Part shown: positions 1 through 5,398 of the stretch, piece by piece
Layout: the number at the start of each line of letters is the position of its first letter
Position numbering within the stretch: position 1 is the stretch's first letter
NCBI GenBank assembly: GCA_964412395.1
Contig: CAYPOY010000143.1
Coordinates: forward strand, 1-11,696
Length of the DNA: 11,696 nucleotides
Origin: CAYPOY01 sp964412395
GTDB lineage: Bacteria; Chloroflexota; Anaerolineae; B4-G1
Direction: 5' to 3'
The notes under the pieces: model-generated
Databases searched by the model: none
What the model was told of the DNA's origin: nothing
The model's input: only the letters and a program-made list of their open reading frames with translations
Position numbers and translations under genes: made by a program

Positions 1-1
1 G

Positions 2-2794
2 TTAAGTTGCTTCAGCCTCCGTCCTCAAATTTGCGAAATCTTGGTGAGGGTATCCGCGGCGCTGTCCAATGAGCAGATCGGGACGGTGACCGACGGCACG
101 GCGGCTACGTTGCGGCAGTTCGGTCTGACGTTGGACGATACAGGCCGGGTCGTGGCAATCTTCAACAAAGTCGCCGACGACACTCTAGCAGCGGTTGGGG
201 ACATGTCTGAGGCATTCAAGTACGTCGGCCCCCAGGCTCACGAGATGGGGGAATCGGTGGAGGAGACCGCCGCCATCCTGGGCATCATGGCGGACGAGAA
301 CGTGCGCGGCTCTACGGCGGGCCGGGCCTACCGCCAGATGCTGCTCTCGCTGGTGAACCCGACCACGAAGGCGAAGGAAGCGCTGGAGGAGGCGTTCGGG
401 ACGCAACAGCCTTTCTACGATGCAGGTGGTCAATTCGTGGGGCTGACGACCGTGATCGACATGTTGGCCGCTGCGACGGAGGACGCGACCGACGAGGAGC
501 GCGGGTTGCTCCTCTCCACCCTATTCACGGCCAACGCGATTCCCGCAGTGACGGGGCTGATCGCGGAACAGACCGAGGCGCGGAAGCGGGGAATCAACGC
601 CGCCCGGGCCGAGGCGAAACTCCTGACCGGAGTGATAGACGAAGAAGTGCGGATGTACGGCGAGATGAAGCGGCAGACCGAGGGCACGACCATCGCCATG
701 ATGGGCGCGGTAGACCTGTGGCAGGGGCAGTTGGACGACTGGGAGGAGAGCGATGTCTACCGCGTGCGCCAGGCCGAGATGCGATGGAAGGGCTTCTGGC
801 TGGCCATCGGGGAGCAAGCAGTGAACATGGCGCTGCCCCACCTCGAGCGAGCCGCCGACCTGCTCGAGGAGGTCACTTCTTGGACGACCGCACATCCGCA
901 GGTGGCGCAATTGGCGGCCTTGGTCGGTGTTGGGGGACTGACGGTCGGAACACTCCTCAATCTCACGGGTGGGCTCGCGCGTAGTGCACTGAGTCTATCC
1001 GCGGTCTACAAGGCCGTCGACGGTTCGCTCCGCCGGCGTACCGTGGCCGAGACGACCGCGACGAATACTTTCCAGACACAGATCGTAAGTGCAGCCGAGC
1101 AATTCCGGGCCATCGTCACGGGCGCGGCGGAGCAAGCGGCGGTGACCGAGGAGGTCGGGGCCGAGGCCGAGGTGGCGACGGAGGAAGCCGGGGCGGCAGC
1201 GGAAGTGGCGACCGAGGAGGCCGGGGCGGCAGCGGAGGAGGCGACGGAGGTCGCGGGGGGTGTTGCAGAGACGGCGATAGAAGTCGCGGGGGCTGTTGCA
1301 GAGACGGCGGCGGTTGTCGCCGGGCTGGTCGTCCTCCCTGCGCTATTGGCTGCCGTGCTCCACGACGCGCTGGCGGAGACCGGATTGGGTGAGGCACTGG
1401 GCCTCGAACGCGGCGCGGCGCGGAAGCTCACCAGCATCGGCGCTTATTACGCCGGTCGCGCCGTCGGGGGCGAGGAGATGGGGCAGCAAATGTTCACCGG
1501 CACGGCGGGCATGCTCGGCGTGGGTGGCGAGGCAGCAGGTGGGCAATTGCCGACTTCCCTCGTGATGCTGCCCACCGTGATGCGGGACCTGGCGGACGCG
1601 ACAGATGAATACGCTCACGAGAACTGGCGTTTGAGCGAGATAATGGGCCAGGCGACGACTGCGGCAGGGGGATTGTCCGATTCACTGTACCAACTGTCGG
1701 AGGCGGGAGACGGTGTCGTCAAGCTGACCGACGAGGAGGTCAAAGCGGCCGAGCTCTACGTCGAGATGCTCCAGAAGCAGACCGAGGAGCTGGACGAATT
1801 CAACGACCAATTGGCGCAGGCATTATCCAACCTGAACGCCGACCTGGCCGAGATGGCCGCCGACTACCACGACCAACGACAGGGATTAGAGCAATCCTGG
1901 CAGGAGGAGGACGCGCAAGCGGCGGAGGAGCACAACCGCCAGCGCGAGAAAGCCGCTCGCGATCACGCCATCAAGATGCAGCGGATGGACGAGGATCACC
2001 TGCTGCGCATGCGCTCCCTCGCCCGCTCCCGCGATGCCTATGGGATGCGGAAGGAACGGGAGCAGTATCAGCTACAGCGCGGCCGGGCAGAGGAGGACTT
2101 CGGGCGGTCCCAGGCGGAATCCGACGCGCAGTTCCAACGCCAGCGTGAGCAGCGGCGGGCTCAGCATCAGCAGGAACTGGACGACGCGAAAGCGGAGTAC
2201 GAGGAGCGGCGGATTGCGCGGATGGCGGAGTACGAGGAGCGCAAGGCGGAGCTGCAGAAACAGCACGACGAGGACCAGGCCCGCTTGACGAAAGAATACT
2301 TCGACAAGATCAACGCCGAACTCAACTATTTTACCCGGTCCGAGCTGCAACAGGCGGCGTACCACACCGCGATGCTGGGTGATGCCGAGAGTTTCCTGAG
2401 AGCCAACCGCGCCATCTGGGACGACTACCTGCGCAACCTGCCCACTCCCCTCGGTTGGATCGACCGTCTCGCCGGGCCGGCGGGATACCAGGCGGGCGGC
2501 TACGTTCCCCGCGCTGGCGCGGCGTACCTCCACGCCGGCGAGTTTGTCCTGAATCCCGATGCCACCCGCCAGGCCGAGCGGTCGCTGGGGCCACTCACGC
2601 AGGACAAGCTGATGGCGGGGCTGGCTGGAGGCGACAATCAGGCCGGCCTGCGTCAGACTGTGATTTATCACAACCATCAGGAGTTCAGTTTTGCAGGTGG
2701 CTTCAGCGTAGCCGAGCGGCGCTGGTTCAGGCGAGTAGCCCACCAAGAGGCAATGAGTGGTTTCGAGGAGGTCTTGCGCCAGGTGGGGGGTTAG
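2..2794 (+). CDS. Phage tail tape-measure protein, 5' end outside window
   Basis: This protein sets tail length and fills the tail tube of long-tailed phages. The frame is open to the window edge; the first usable start inside is TTG at 41, but it has no convincing ribosome site, so I treat the gene as 5'-partial. Numbering from that TTG (917 aa), residues about 15-215 resemble the tape-measure core family (TIGR01760/PhageMin_Tail): LGIMADENVRGSTAGRAYRQ matches the conserved segment of alternating hydrophobic residues, glycine and the small-residue/arginine run. Hydrophobic stretches lie near 288-322 and 428-445, five 11-residue repeats at 373-427, and a highly charged coiled coil at about 585-780. 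The C-terminus has the Gly-rich GGYVPRAGAAYLHAGEFVLN type motif common at tape-measure ends. No lysozyme or peptidase motif was seen. No tail-tip, fibre or lysis gene follows, which is unusual. Family call is fairly sure; whether the phage is intact is unknown. Confidence 0.85.
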   Translation, partial: LSCFSLRPQICEILVRVSAALSNEQIGTVTDGTAATLRQFGLTLDDTGRVVAIFNKVADDTLAAVGDMSEAFKYVGPQAHEMGESVEETAAILGIMADENVRGSTAGRAYRQMLLSLVNPTTKAKEALEEAFGTQQPFYDAGGQFVGLTTVIDMLAAATEDATDEERGLLLSTLFTANAIPAVTGLIAEQTEARKRGINAARAEAKLLTGVIDEEVRMYGEMKRQTEGTTIAMMGAVDLWQGQLDDWEESDVYRVRQAEMRWKGFWLAIGEQAVNMALPHLERAADLLEEVTSWTTAHPQVAQLAALVGVGGLTVGTLLNLTGGLARSALSLSAVYKAVDGSLRRRTVAETTATNTFQTQIVSAAEQFRAIVTGAAEQAAVTEEVGAEAEVATEEAGAAAEVATEEAGAAAEEATEVAGGVAETAIEVAGAVAETAAVVAGLVVLPALLAAVLHDALAETGLGEALGLERGAARKLTSIGAYYAGRAVGGEEMGQQMFTGTAGMLGVGGEAAGGQLPTSLVMLPTVMRDLADATDEYAHENWRLSEIMGQATTAAGGLSDSLYQLSEAGDGVVKLTDEEVKAAELYVEMLQKQTEELDEFNDQLAQALSNLNADLAEMAADYHDQRQGLEQSWQEEDAQAAEEHNRQREKAARDHAIKMQRMDEDHLLRMRSLARSRDAYGMRKEREQYQLQRGRAEEDFGRSQAESDAQFQRQREQRRAQHQQELDDAKAEYEERRIARMAEYEERKAELQKQHDEDQARLTKEYFDKINAELNYFTRSELQQAAYHTAMLGDAESFLRANRAIWDDYLRNLPTPLGWIDRLAGPAGYQAGGYVPRAGAAYLHAGEFVLNPDATRQAERSLGPLTQDKLMAGLAGGDNQAGLRQTVIYHNHQEFSFAGGFSVAERRWFRRVAHQEAMSGFEEVLRQVGG
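1157..1321 (+). repeat. Five tandem 33-bp (11-residue) repeats inside the tape-measure gene
   Basis: Residues 373-427 are five consecutive 11-mers: GAEAEVATEEA, GAAAEVATEEA, GAAAEEATEVA, GGVAETAIEVA, GAVAETAAVVA. Each begins with Gly and ends with Ala. The DNA copies are similar but diverged, which points to old duplications kept in frame. Undecamer periodicity is typical of right-handed coiled coils or amphipathic helices. The repeat runs straight into a hydrophobic segment. Confidence 0.85.
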
Positions 2795-2840
2795 CCAGCT
2801 ATAGGCTTGGTTATCCAGGTTAATAAGATGATCTCTTGCA

Positions 2841-2863
2841 CCCATCGCCGGAGCGGCGGTGGG
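2841..2863. other. Hairpin downstream of the tape-measure gene
   Basis: CCCATCGCCG at 2841-2850 pairs with CGGCGGTGGG at 2854-2863: ten pairs including one G·T wobble, closing a 3-nt loop. It lies 46 bp after the tape-measure stop. No T-tract follows, so it is not a classical terminator alone; it may act with the next hairpin. Confidence 0.5.
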
Positions 2864-2871
2864 GTTGCGGC

Positions 2872-2905
2872 CGGAGGAAGGGGCGAGGGGCAACCCCTTC
2901 CTCCG
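2872..2905 (+). terminator. Strong 12-bp perfect hairpin, possible terminator of the tape-measure transcript
   Basis: CGGAGGAAGGGG (2872-2883) and CCCCTTCCTCCG (2894-2905) are perfect inverted copies around a 10-nt loop. The G/C-rich stem sits about 80 bp after the tape-measure stop, where a transcript end is expected. There is no run of T after it, so intrinsic termination is uncertain; a 3'-end protecting structure or a protein-binding palindrome are alternatives. Confidence 0.45.
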
Positions 2906-2919
2906 CCTTCCGAGGGCCG

Positions 2920-3195
2920 ATGCACGAAACACTAAAGCAAAAGCTGCCCACATCGGCGGTGGCCTTCATTCGTCGCGTGATGGGATTACCGACCGGTGTG
3001 CATGTGATTGTGCTCGTCAAATCGTCGGGCGGAGGGAACGGTATTGACGGCTGGGCGGTGACGAATAGCCGCTTGGAAAAGCCCAGGTCAAAGAAAAACT
3101 GGCGGCCCTCCTCGACAGGACACCGGTTCTGCCCACACGGGCGCGGGCAGTGGGCGGCCTGCTTTGGCCCGCCCACTGCCCCGCCAGAACTTTGA
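2920..3195 (+). CDS. Possible small hypothetical protein (weak)
   Basis: An ATG at 2920 with a weak GAGGG about 4 nt upstream opens a 91-residue frame. The first 60 or so residues look protein-like (for example VHVIVLVKSSGGGNGIDGW), but the last third reads through a 13-bp palindrome (3145-3181) and becomes Pro/Cys/His-rich low-quality sequence, which argues against it. No family is recognised. It may be the decayed remnant of a gene, or the whole 2795-3277 gap may be non-coding and hold only the three hairpins and the promoter listed here. Confidence 0.25.
   Translation: MHETLKQKLPTSAVAFIRRVMGLPTGVHVIVLVKSSGGGNGIDGWAVTNSRLEKPRSKKNWRPSSTGHRFCPHGRGQWAACFGPPTAPPEL
3145..3181. other. 13-bp perfect hairpin upstream of the xis-like promoter
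   Basis: GGGCAGTGGGCGG (3145-3157) is perfectly complementary to CCGCCCACTGCCC (3169-3181), loop 11 nt. The left arm could alternatively pair with CTGCCC at 3129-3134, so two mutually exclusive folds exist. It lies 50 bp before the -35 box, with no T-tract. It may insulate the promoter from upstream transcription or be a binding palindrome. Confidence 0.5.
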
Positions 3196-3230
3196 CAACA
3201 GCATAGCACAGCACGGCCCGAAATTGGGTA

Positions 3231-3259
3231 TTGACAAGTTCTCGTTTCCGTTGTATAAT
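3231..3259 (+). promoter_or_regulatory. Perfect consensus sigma70-type promoter for the xis-like gene
   Basis: TTGACA at 3231-3236 and TATAAT at 3254-3259 are separated by exactly 17 nt, a full match to the housekeeping consensus. A start of transcription about 7 nt downstream would fall near 3266, so the mRNA leader before the ATG at 3278 would be only about 12 nt and would barely contain the AGGCAGG ribosome site (3263-3269). Another TTGACA at 3192-3197 has no matching -10 box. Such a strong promoter on a mobile element is probably held off by a repressor, not identified here. Confidence 0.85.
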
Positions 3260-3277
3260 GTTAGGCAGGTAAACACA

Positions 3278-3499
3278 ATGGGCGATAAACTAACGGCACA
3301 AGAAGCGGCTAACGAGTTGGGATACCACGTAAACCACGTGTACCGTCTATTGCGGTTGGGAGCTATGCACGGAGAGCTTGTTCACGGTAGGGTGTGGCTT
3401 ATTGACCGCGCAGAGGTTGAGCACATCAAGGCACAGCAGAATGAGCACGGGCGATATCATCACGGCAAGACAAGCAGGGAGGAAGTCATAGAAGATTGA
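3278..3499 (+). CDS. Excisionase / MerR-like small DNA-binding protein
   Basis: A 73-residue basic/acidic protein beginning MGDKLTAQEAANELGYHVNHVYRL. The pattern (L-T-x-Q-E-A-A-x-E-L-G, then a turn and V-Y-R-L-L-R-x-G, then a wing-like V-x-G-R-V-W-L-I-D) is that of the helix_turn_helix_17/excisionase family, which binds DNA to bias site-specific recombination or regulate transcription. ATG 3278 was chosen over upstream in-frame codons because it sits just after a consensus promoter and AGGCAGG. The C-terminal tail (about residues 50-73) is polar and probably disordered. With the serine recombinase at 8056 in the same region, a directionality factor (Xis/RDF) is the likeliest role; a transcription regulator is the alternative. 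Confidence 0.75.
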   Translation: MGDKLTAQEAANELGYHVNHVYRLLRLGAMHGELVHGRVWLIDRAEVEHIKAQQNEHGRYHHGKTSREEVIED

Positions 3500-3507
3500 C
3501 AACGAGC

Positions 3508-3542
3508 GGGCCGTGCAAGTGATGGAAACACTCACACGGCCC
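3508..3542. other. Hairpin just after the xis-like gene
   Basis: GGGCCGTG (3508-3515) pairs with CACGGCCC (3535-3542); after a symmetric 2x2 internal loop, AGTG (3518-3521) pairs with CACT (3529-3532), leaving a 7-nt loop. It starts 9 bp after the stop codon. There is no T-tract behind it, so its role (3' end, attenuator or protein site) is open. Confidence 0.5.
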
Positions 3543-3616
3543 TACCAATCCCGTTGACGTAGGCAACGGAACCGGCTACAGCTATTGTACCAAAACTGGC
3601 ACTTTAGCGCAACCCA

Positions 3617-3663
3617 AGCCTACTCAGCGGGAACGTATCCGCAAGAGTAGGCTGTTTCATTTT
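3617..3663 (+). terminator. Putative intrinsic terminator or attenuator before the membrane/HTH gene
   Basis: AGCCTACTC (3617-3625) and GAGTAGGCT (3645-3653) form a perfect 9-bp stem, extended inside by GCGG (3627-3630) with CCGC (3639-3642). It is followed by the T-rich GTTTCATTTT. It ends only about 20 nt before the ATG at 3684, so it could end the xis transcript or act as an attenuator for the next gene, for which I see no separate good promoter. Confidence 0.55.
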
Positions 3664-3683
3664 ACGTAGGAGGTGAACTGAAG

Positions 3684-4493
3684 ATGGGCATAAGCGAATT
3701 GACCGGCAGGGTAACGGGCAGTGTGCGAATCGTGGACAAGTTGGCCGGTGGCTTCGAGGCCCTCGCGCTGGCCCTCACTACGAGGGCGGCGAGTTGGGTT
3801 GCCAGCATCCCCACCATCACGTTGACTTCGCGGTCGTGCGAGGTGATATTCGACCTCTCACAGAGCGCGGCGCTGGCAACGGCGATAAGTCTGGAGCTGG
3901 TGGGGCAGGCTGTAACGAATGCTTGGCTCAAAGCAAAAGAGTGGAACCGGAGCAAGCGCAAGGCCGACCCTCCTGCCAATGAATGGTTGACACTGGCAAT
4001 GACTATCGCCTATTTCGCAACTGATTTTATCCTGGTGGGGGTGCTGATTGTGCCGAAGGCGCTGGTCGATCCCATCTATTGGGCGGCTATGCTGTTTCCC
4101 CTGGCGCAAGTGATAAGCACGGTGGTAACGGGTGAACGGGCGGCCCAGTTCAAGCGGGAGGCCAACGTGGAGGCCGTCAAGCGAGAGCGTAAAGCGGAAC
4201 GTCGAGCTAAGCGTCAAGCCCGCCGTCAAGGTGTTGTTGTGCAACCGTCAGGGAATGTGTCAGATAATGGGAAATCATACACCAATCTTGACATCCTACA
4301 GGCTGGACGTAGGGCGAAGCGCAACGCCAGACTTGACGCCCTCTTGACGTTCTACGCCGACAACCCTGACGCCGGCCCGTCTGACGCCGGCCGTGCTGTT
4401 GGCGTGAGCCGCCAGACGATTTACACTTACAACGCCGAACTGGAGACGGCAGGCAGGTTGCGTAGAAACGGAAGCGGCTGGGAGGTGCTGTAA
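3684..4493 (+). CDS. Membrane protein with C-terminal helix-turn-helix (SpdB-like architecture)
   Basis: A 269-residue protein with an ideal ribosome site AGGAGGTGA ending 7 nt before the ATG. Residues 101-123 and 129-149 are clear membrane segments; 25-48 and 58-82 are weaker hydrophobic stretches, so there are two to four passes. Residues 151-182 are strongly basic (many Arg/Lys), suggesting a cytoplasmic face. After a short linker, 211-269 looks like a winged helix or HTH: PSDAGRAVGVSRQTIYTYN followed by a wing ending GSGWEVL. No family is confidently recognised. The TM-plus-HTH plan recalls DUF2637/SpdB 'spread' proteins of Streptomyces plasmids, which work beside TraB, but this is an architectural analogy. 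Its last codons (GGAGGTG at 4481-4487) form the ribosome site of the following reading frame, and TAATG joins the two. Confidence 0.7.
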   Translation: MGISELTGRVTGSVRIVDKLAGGFEALALALTTRAASWVASIPTITLTSRSCEVIFDLSQSAALATAISLELVGQAVTNAWLKAKEWNRSKRKADPPANEWLTLAMTIAYFATDFILVGVLIVPKALVDPIYWAAMLFPLAQVISTVVTGERAAQFKREANVEAVKRERKAERRAKRQARRQGVVVQPSGNVSDNGKSYTNLDILQAGRRAKRNARLDALLTFYADNPDAGPSDAGRAVGVSRQTIYTYNAELETAGRLRRNGSGWEVL

Positions 4494-4502
4494 TGGCAAC
4501 GT

Positions 4503-4700
4503 TTGTCACGTATCGAGACGGCGGTAGCTGACTTCTATCAGAGTCGTGGAGTGCTACCTGCCGGTGTCATCGTCAATCCGACCGAGATAGATGCGGCGCA
4601 AGAGGCCATCAAGGCGCTTTCACTGAGTATGCCGGTCGCTAATGCGGGTGGATGTTTGCTTCCCGAAATCTGGCTTGAGATAGCCGAAGAAGCCCGCTAA
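4503..4700 (+). CDS. Small hypothetical protein, start possibly frameshifted
   Basis: The 65-residue frame (MSRIETAVADFYQSRGVLPA..., ending GGCLLPEIWLEIAEEAR) reads as a real compact alpha/beta protein, but no function is recognised. The only start in its own frame is TTG 4503. The well-placed start is ATG 4493, overlapping the previous stop (TAATG) and 5 nt after GGAGGTG, yet it runs in another frame and stops after 12 codons at 4531. A one-base insertion, a sequencing error or +1 recoding around TTTG (4502-4505) would join them as MATF-SRIETAV. So the gene is real but either mis-started, frameshifted or recoded. Confidence 0.55.
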   Translation: MSRIETAVADFYQSRGVLPAGVIVNPTEIDAAQEAIKALSLSMPVANAGGCLLPEIWLEIAEEAR

Positions 4701-4728
4701 GAGTCGAGAACATAGATCACAATAGAGA

Positions 4729-4828
4729 GCCCCTGGGGCCGTAACCCCAGGGGCAGCGGGATGGGCGGAGGTCCTCGGGCCCCTGGGGCCGCAACCCCAG
4801 GGGCAGCGGGATGGGCGGAGGTCCTCGG
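4729..4828 (+). repeat. 50-bp tandem duplication, each unit with a 10-bp hairpin
   Basis: Units 4729-4778 and 4779-4828 match at 49 of 50 positions (T4742 versus C4792). Each starts with GCCCCTGGGG and CCCCAGGGGC, a perfect 10-bp stem with a 6-nt loop (4729-4738/4745-4754 and 4779-4788/4795-4804). Each ends with a GGCGGAGG-type purine run. The near identity shows a recent duplication. It lies between two genes and directly before the ribosome site of the 4839 gene; no T-tract follows. Possible roles are a transcript-processing or attenuation structure, or a protein-binding site for the element. Confidence 0.9.
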
Positions 4829-4838
4829 AGGCGTGAGG

Positions 4839-5069
4839 ATGGAACTGACGACTATCATTATAGCCGTCGTGGCGCTGGTCGTGGCGCTGGTCATCGTCAT
4901 CAAGTTTGGCAAGATCATCGCCAACGTGCTGACCGTCATCGGTGGGCTGGTCGTCATCGGCGGGTTACTGCTGCTGATTCGTGAGATGCCAACTCTATTG
5001 AGCGGCGGCCCACTTGACACACTGGCAATAGTCAAGTTGACGAAAGCGATCCTGGAGGTGCTGAGATGA
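4839..5069 (+). CDS. Small two-pass membrane protein
   Basis: A 76-residue very hydrophobic protein. Residues 3-21 and 27-47 are membrane helices joined by a short basic loop (KFGK), followed by about 29 residues of short amphipathic tail. I chose ATG 4839, which has GGAGG 7 nt upstream; a longer frame from 4761 would read through the tandem repeat and is not needed. No family is recognised. It is the first gene of an operon ending in the DNA translocase and recombinase, and it overlaps the next gene as ATGA. The translocase lacks its own membrane domain, so this protein may help dock it or form part of a pore; that is inference. Confidence 0.7.
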   Translation: MELTTIIIAVVALVVALVIVIKFGKIIANVLTVIGGLVVIGGLLLLIREMPTLLSGGPLDTLAIVKLTKAILEVLR

Positions 5070-5398
5070 GTGCGGCCGGAAGCATTATCTTGTTCCTGAT
5101 GCTGGTGATCATCGGCCTCGTAGCCTCGGGTGTGGGGATGGTCGTCGGTTACCAGCGGTGGAAGCAACGCCAGAAGCGTGAGAAGATGCGGGGTGCCCTG
5201 GAGCAAGCTCAGGTCTACTCACTGCTACTGGATGCGCGGCCAACGGCCCCGCGGCGGCCCTCCCCACGCCAGGCCGGCGGAAATGTCATCGTCATACCTG
5301 GTGCGCCGGACGCTGCTCCCTACGCTGGCAGCGGCAACGTCAACTCGCTGGCCGGCCTCGGCCCACCCGTCGGATGGAGGGAGGCGAACAATGAGTAA
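5066..5398 (+). CDS. Single-pass membrane protein with disordered cytoplasmic tail
   Basis: A 110-residue protein. Residues 4-28 form one membrane helix, followed by a basic stop-transfer stretch (YQRWKQRQKREK), so the tail probably faces the cytoplasm. Residues 52-110 are rich in Pro, Ala and Gly and likely unstructured. The start ATG overlaps the previous stop (ATGA), and the ribosome site GGAGGTG (5054-5060) is formed by the last codons of the upstream gene. It overlaps the next gene by 8 nt. No recognised family; position suggests a membrane partner of the translocase. Confidence 0.65.
   Translation: MSAAGSIILFLMLVIIGLVASGVGMVVGYQRWKQRQKREKMRGALEQAQVYSLLLDARPTAPRRPSPRQAGGNVIVIPGAPDAAPYAGSGNVNSLAGLGPPVGWREANNE

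Noticed and set aside
2072..2953. 293-codon open frame on the minus strand opposite the tape-measure 3' end
   Set aside because: It lies antisense to a well-supported coding region whose charged, G/C-rich codons keep opposite frames open; the product resembles no protein and starts across the intergenic hairpins.
3322..3342. Close repeat ACCACGT within the xis-like gene as a possible operator
   Set aside because: It lies in the HTH-coding part, only two short copies exist, and the encoded residues explain it.
3554..3582. TTGACG with TACAGC 17 nt downstream as a promoter for the 3684 gene
   Set aside because: The -10 match is poor (three of six) and the putative terminator at 3617-3663 would intervene.
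4761..4838. Upstream ATG at 4761 for the first small membrane protein
   Set aside because: It would translate the tandem repeat into low-complexity sequence; ATG 4839 has a proper GGAGG and starts directly with the membrane helix.
5130..5390. In-frame 87-codon extension upstream of the lipoprotein start
   Set aside because: It lies inside the preceding coupled gene and would bury the lipoprotein signal; ATG 5391 has its own ribosome site and a lipobox.
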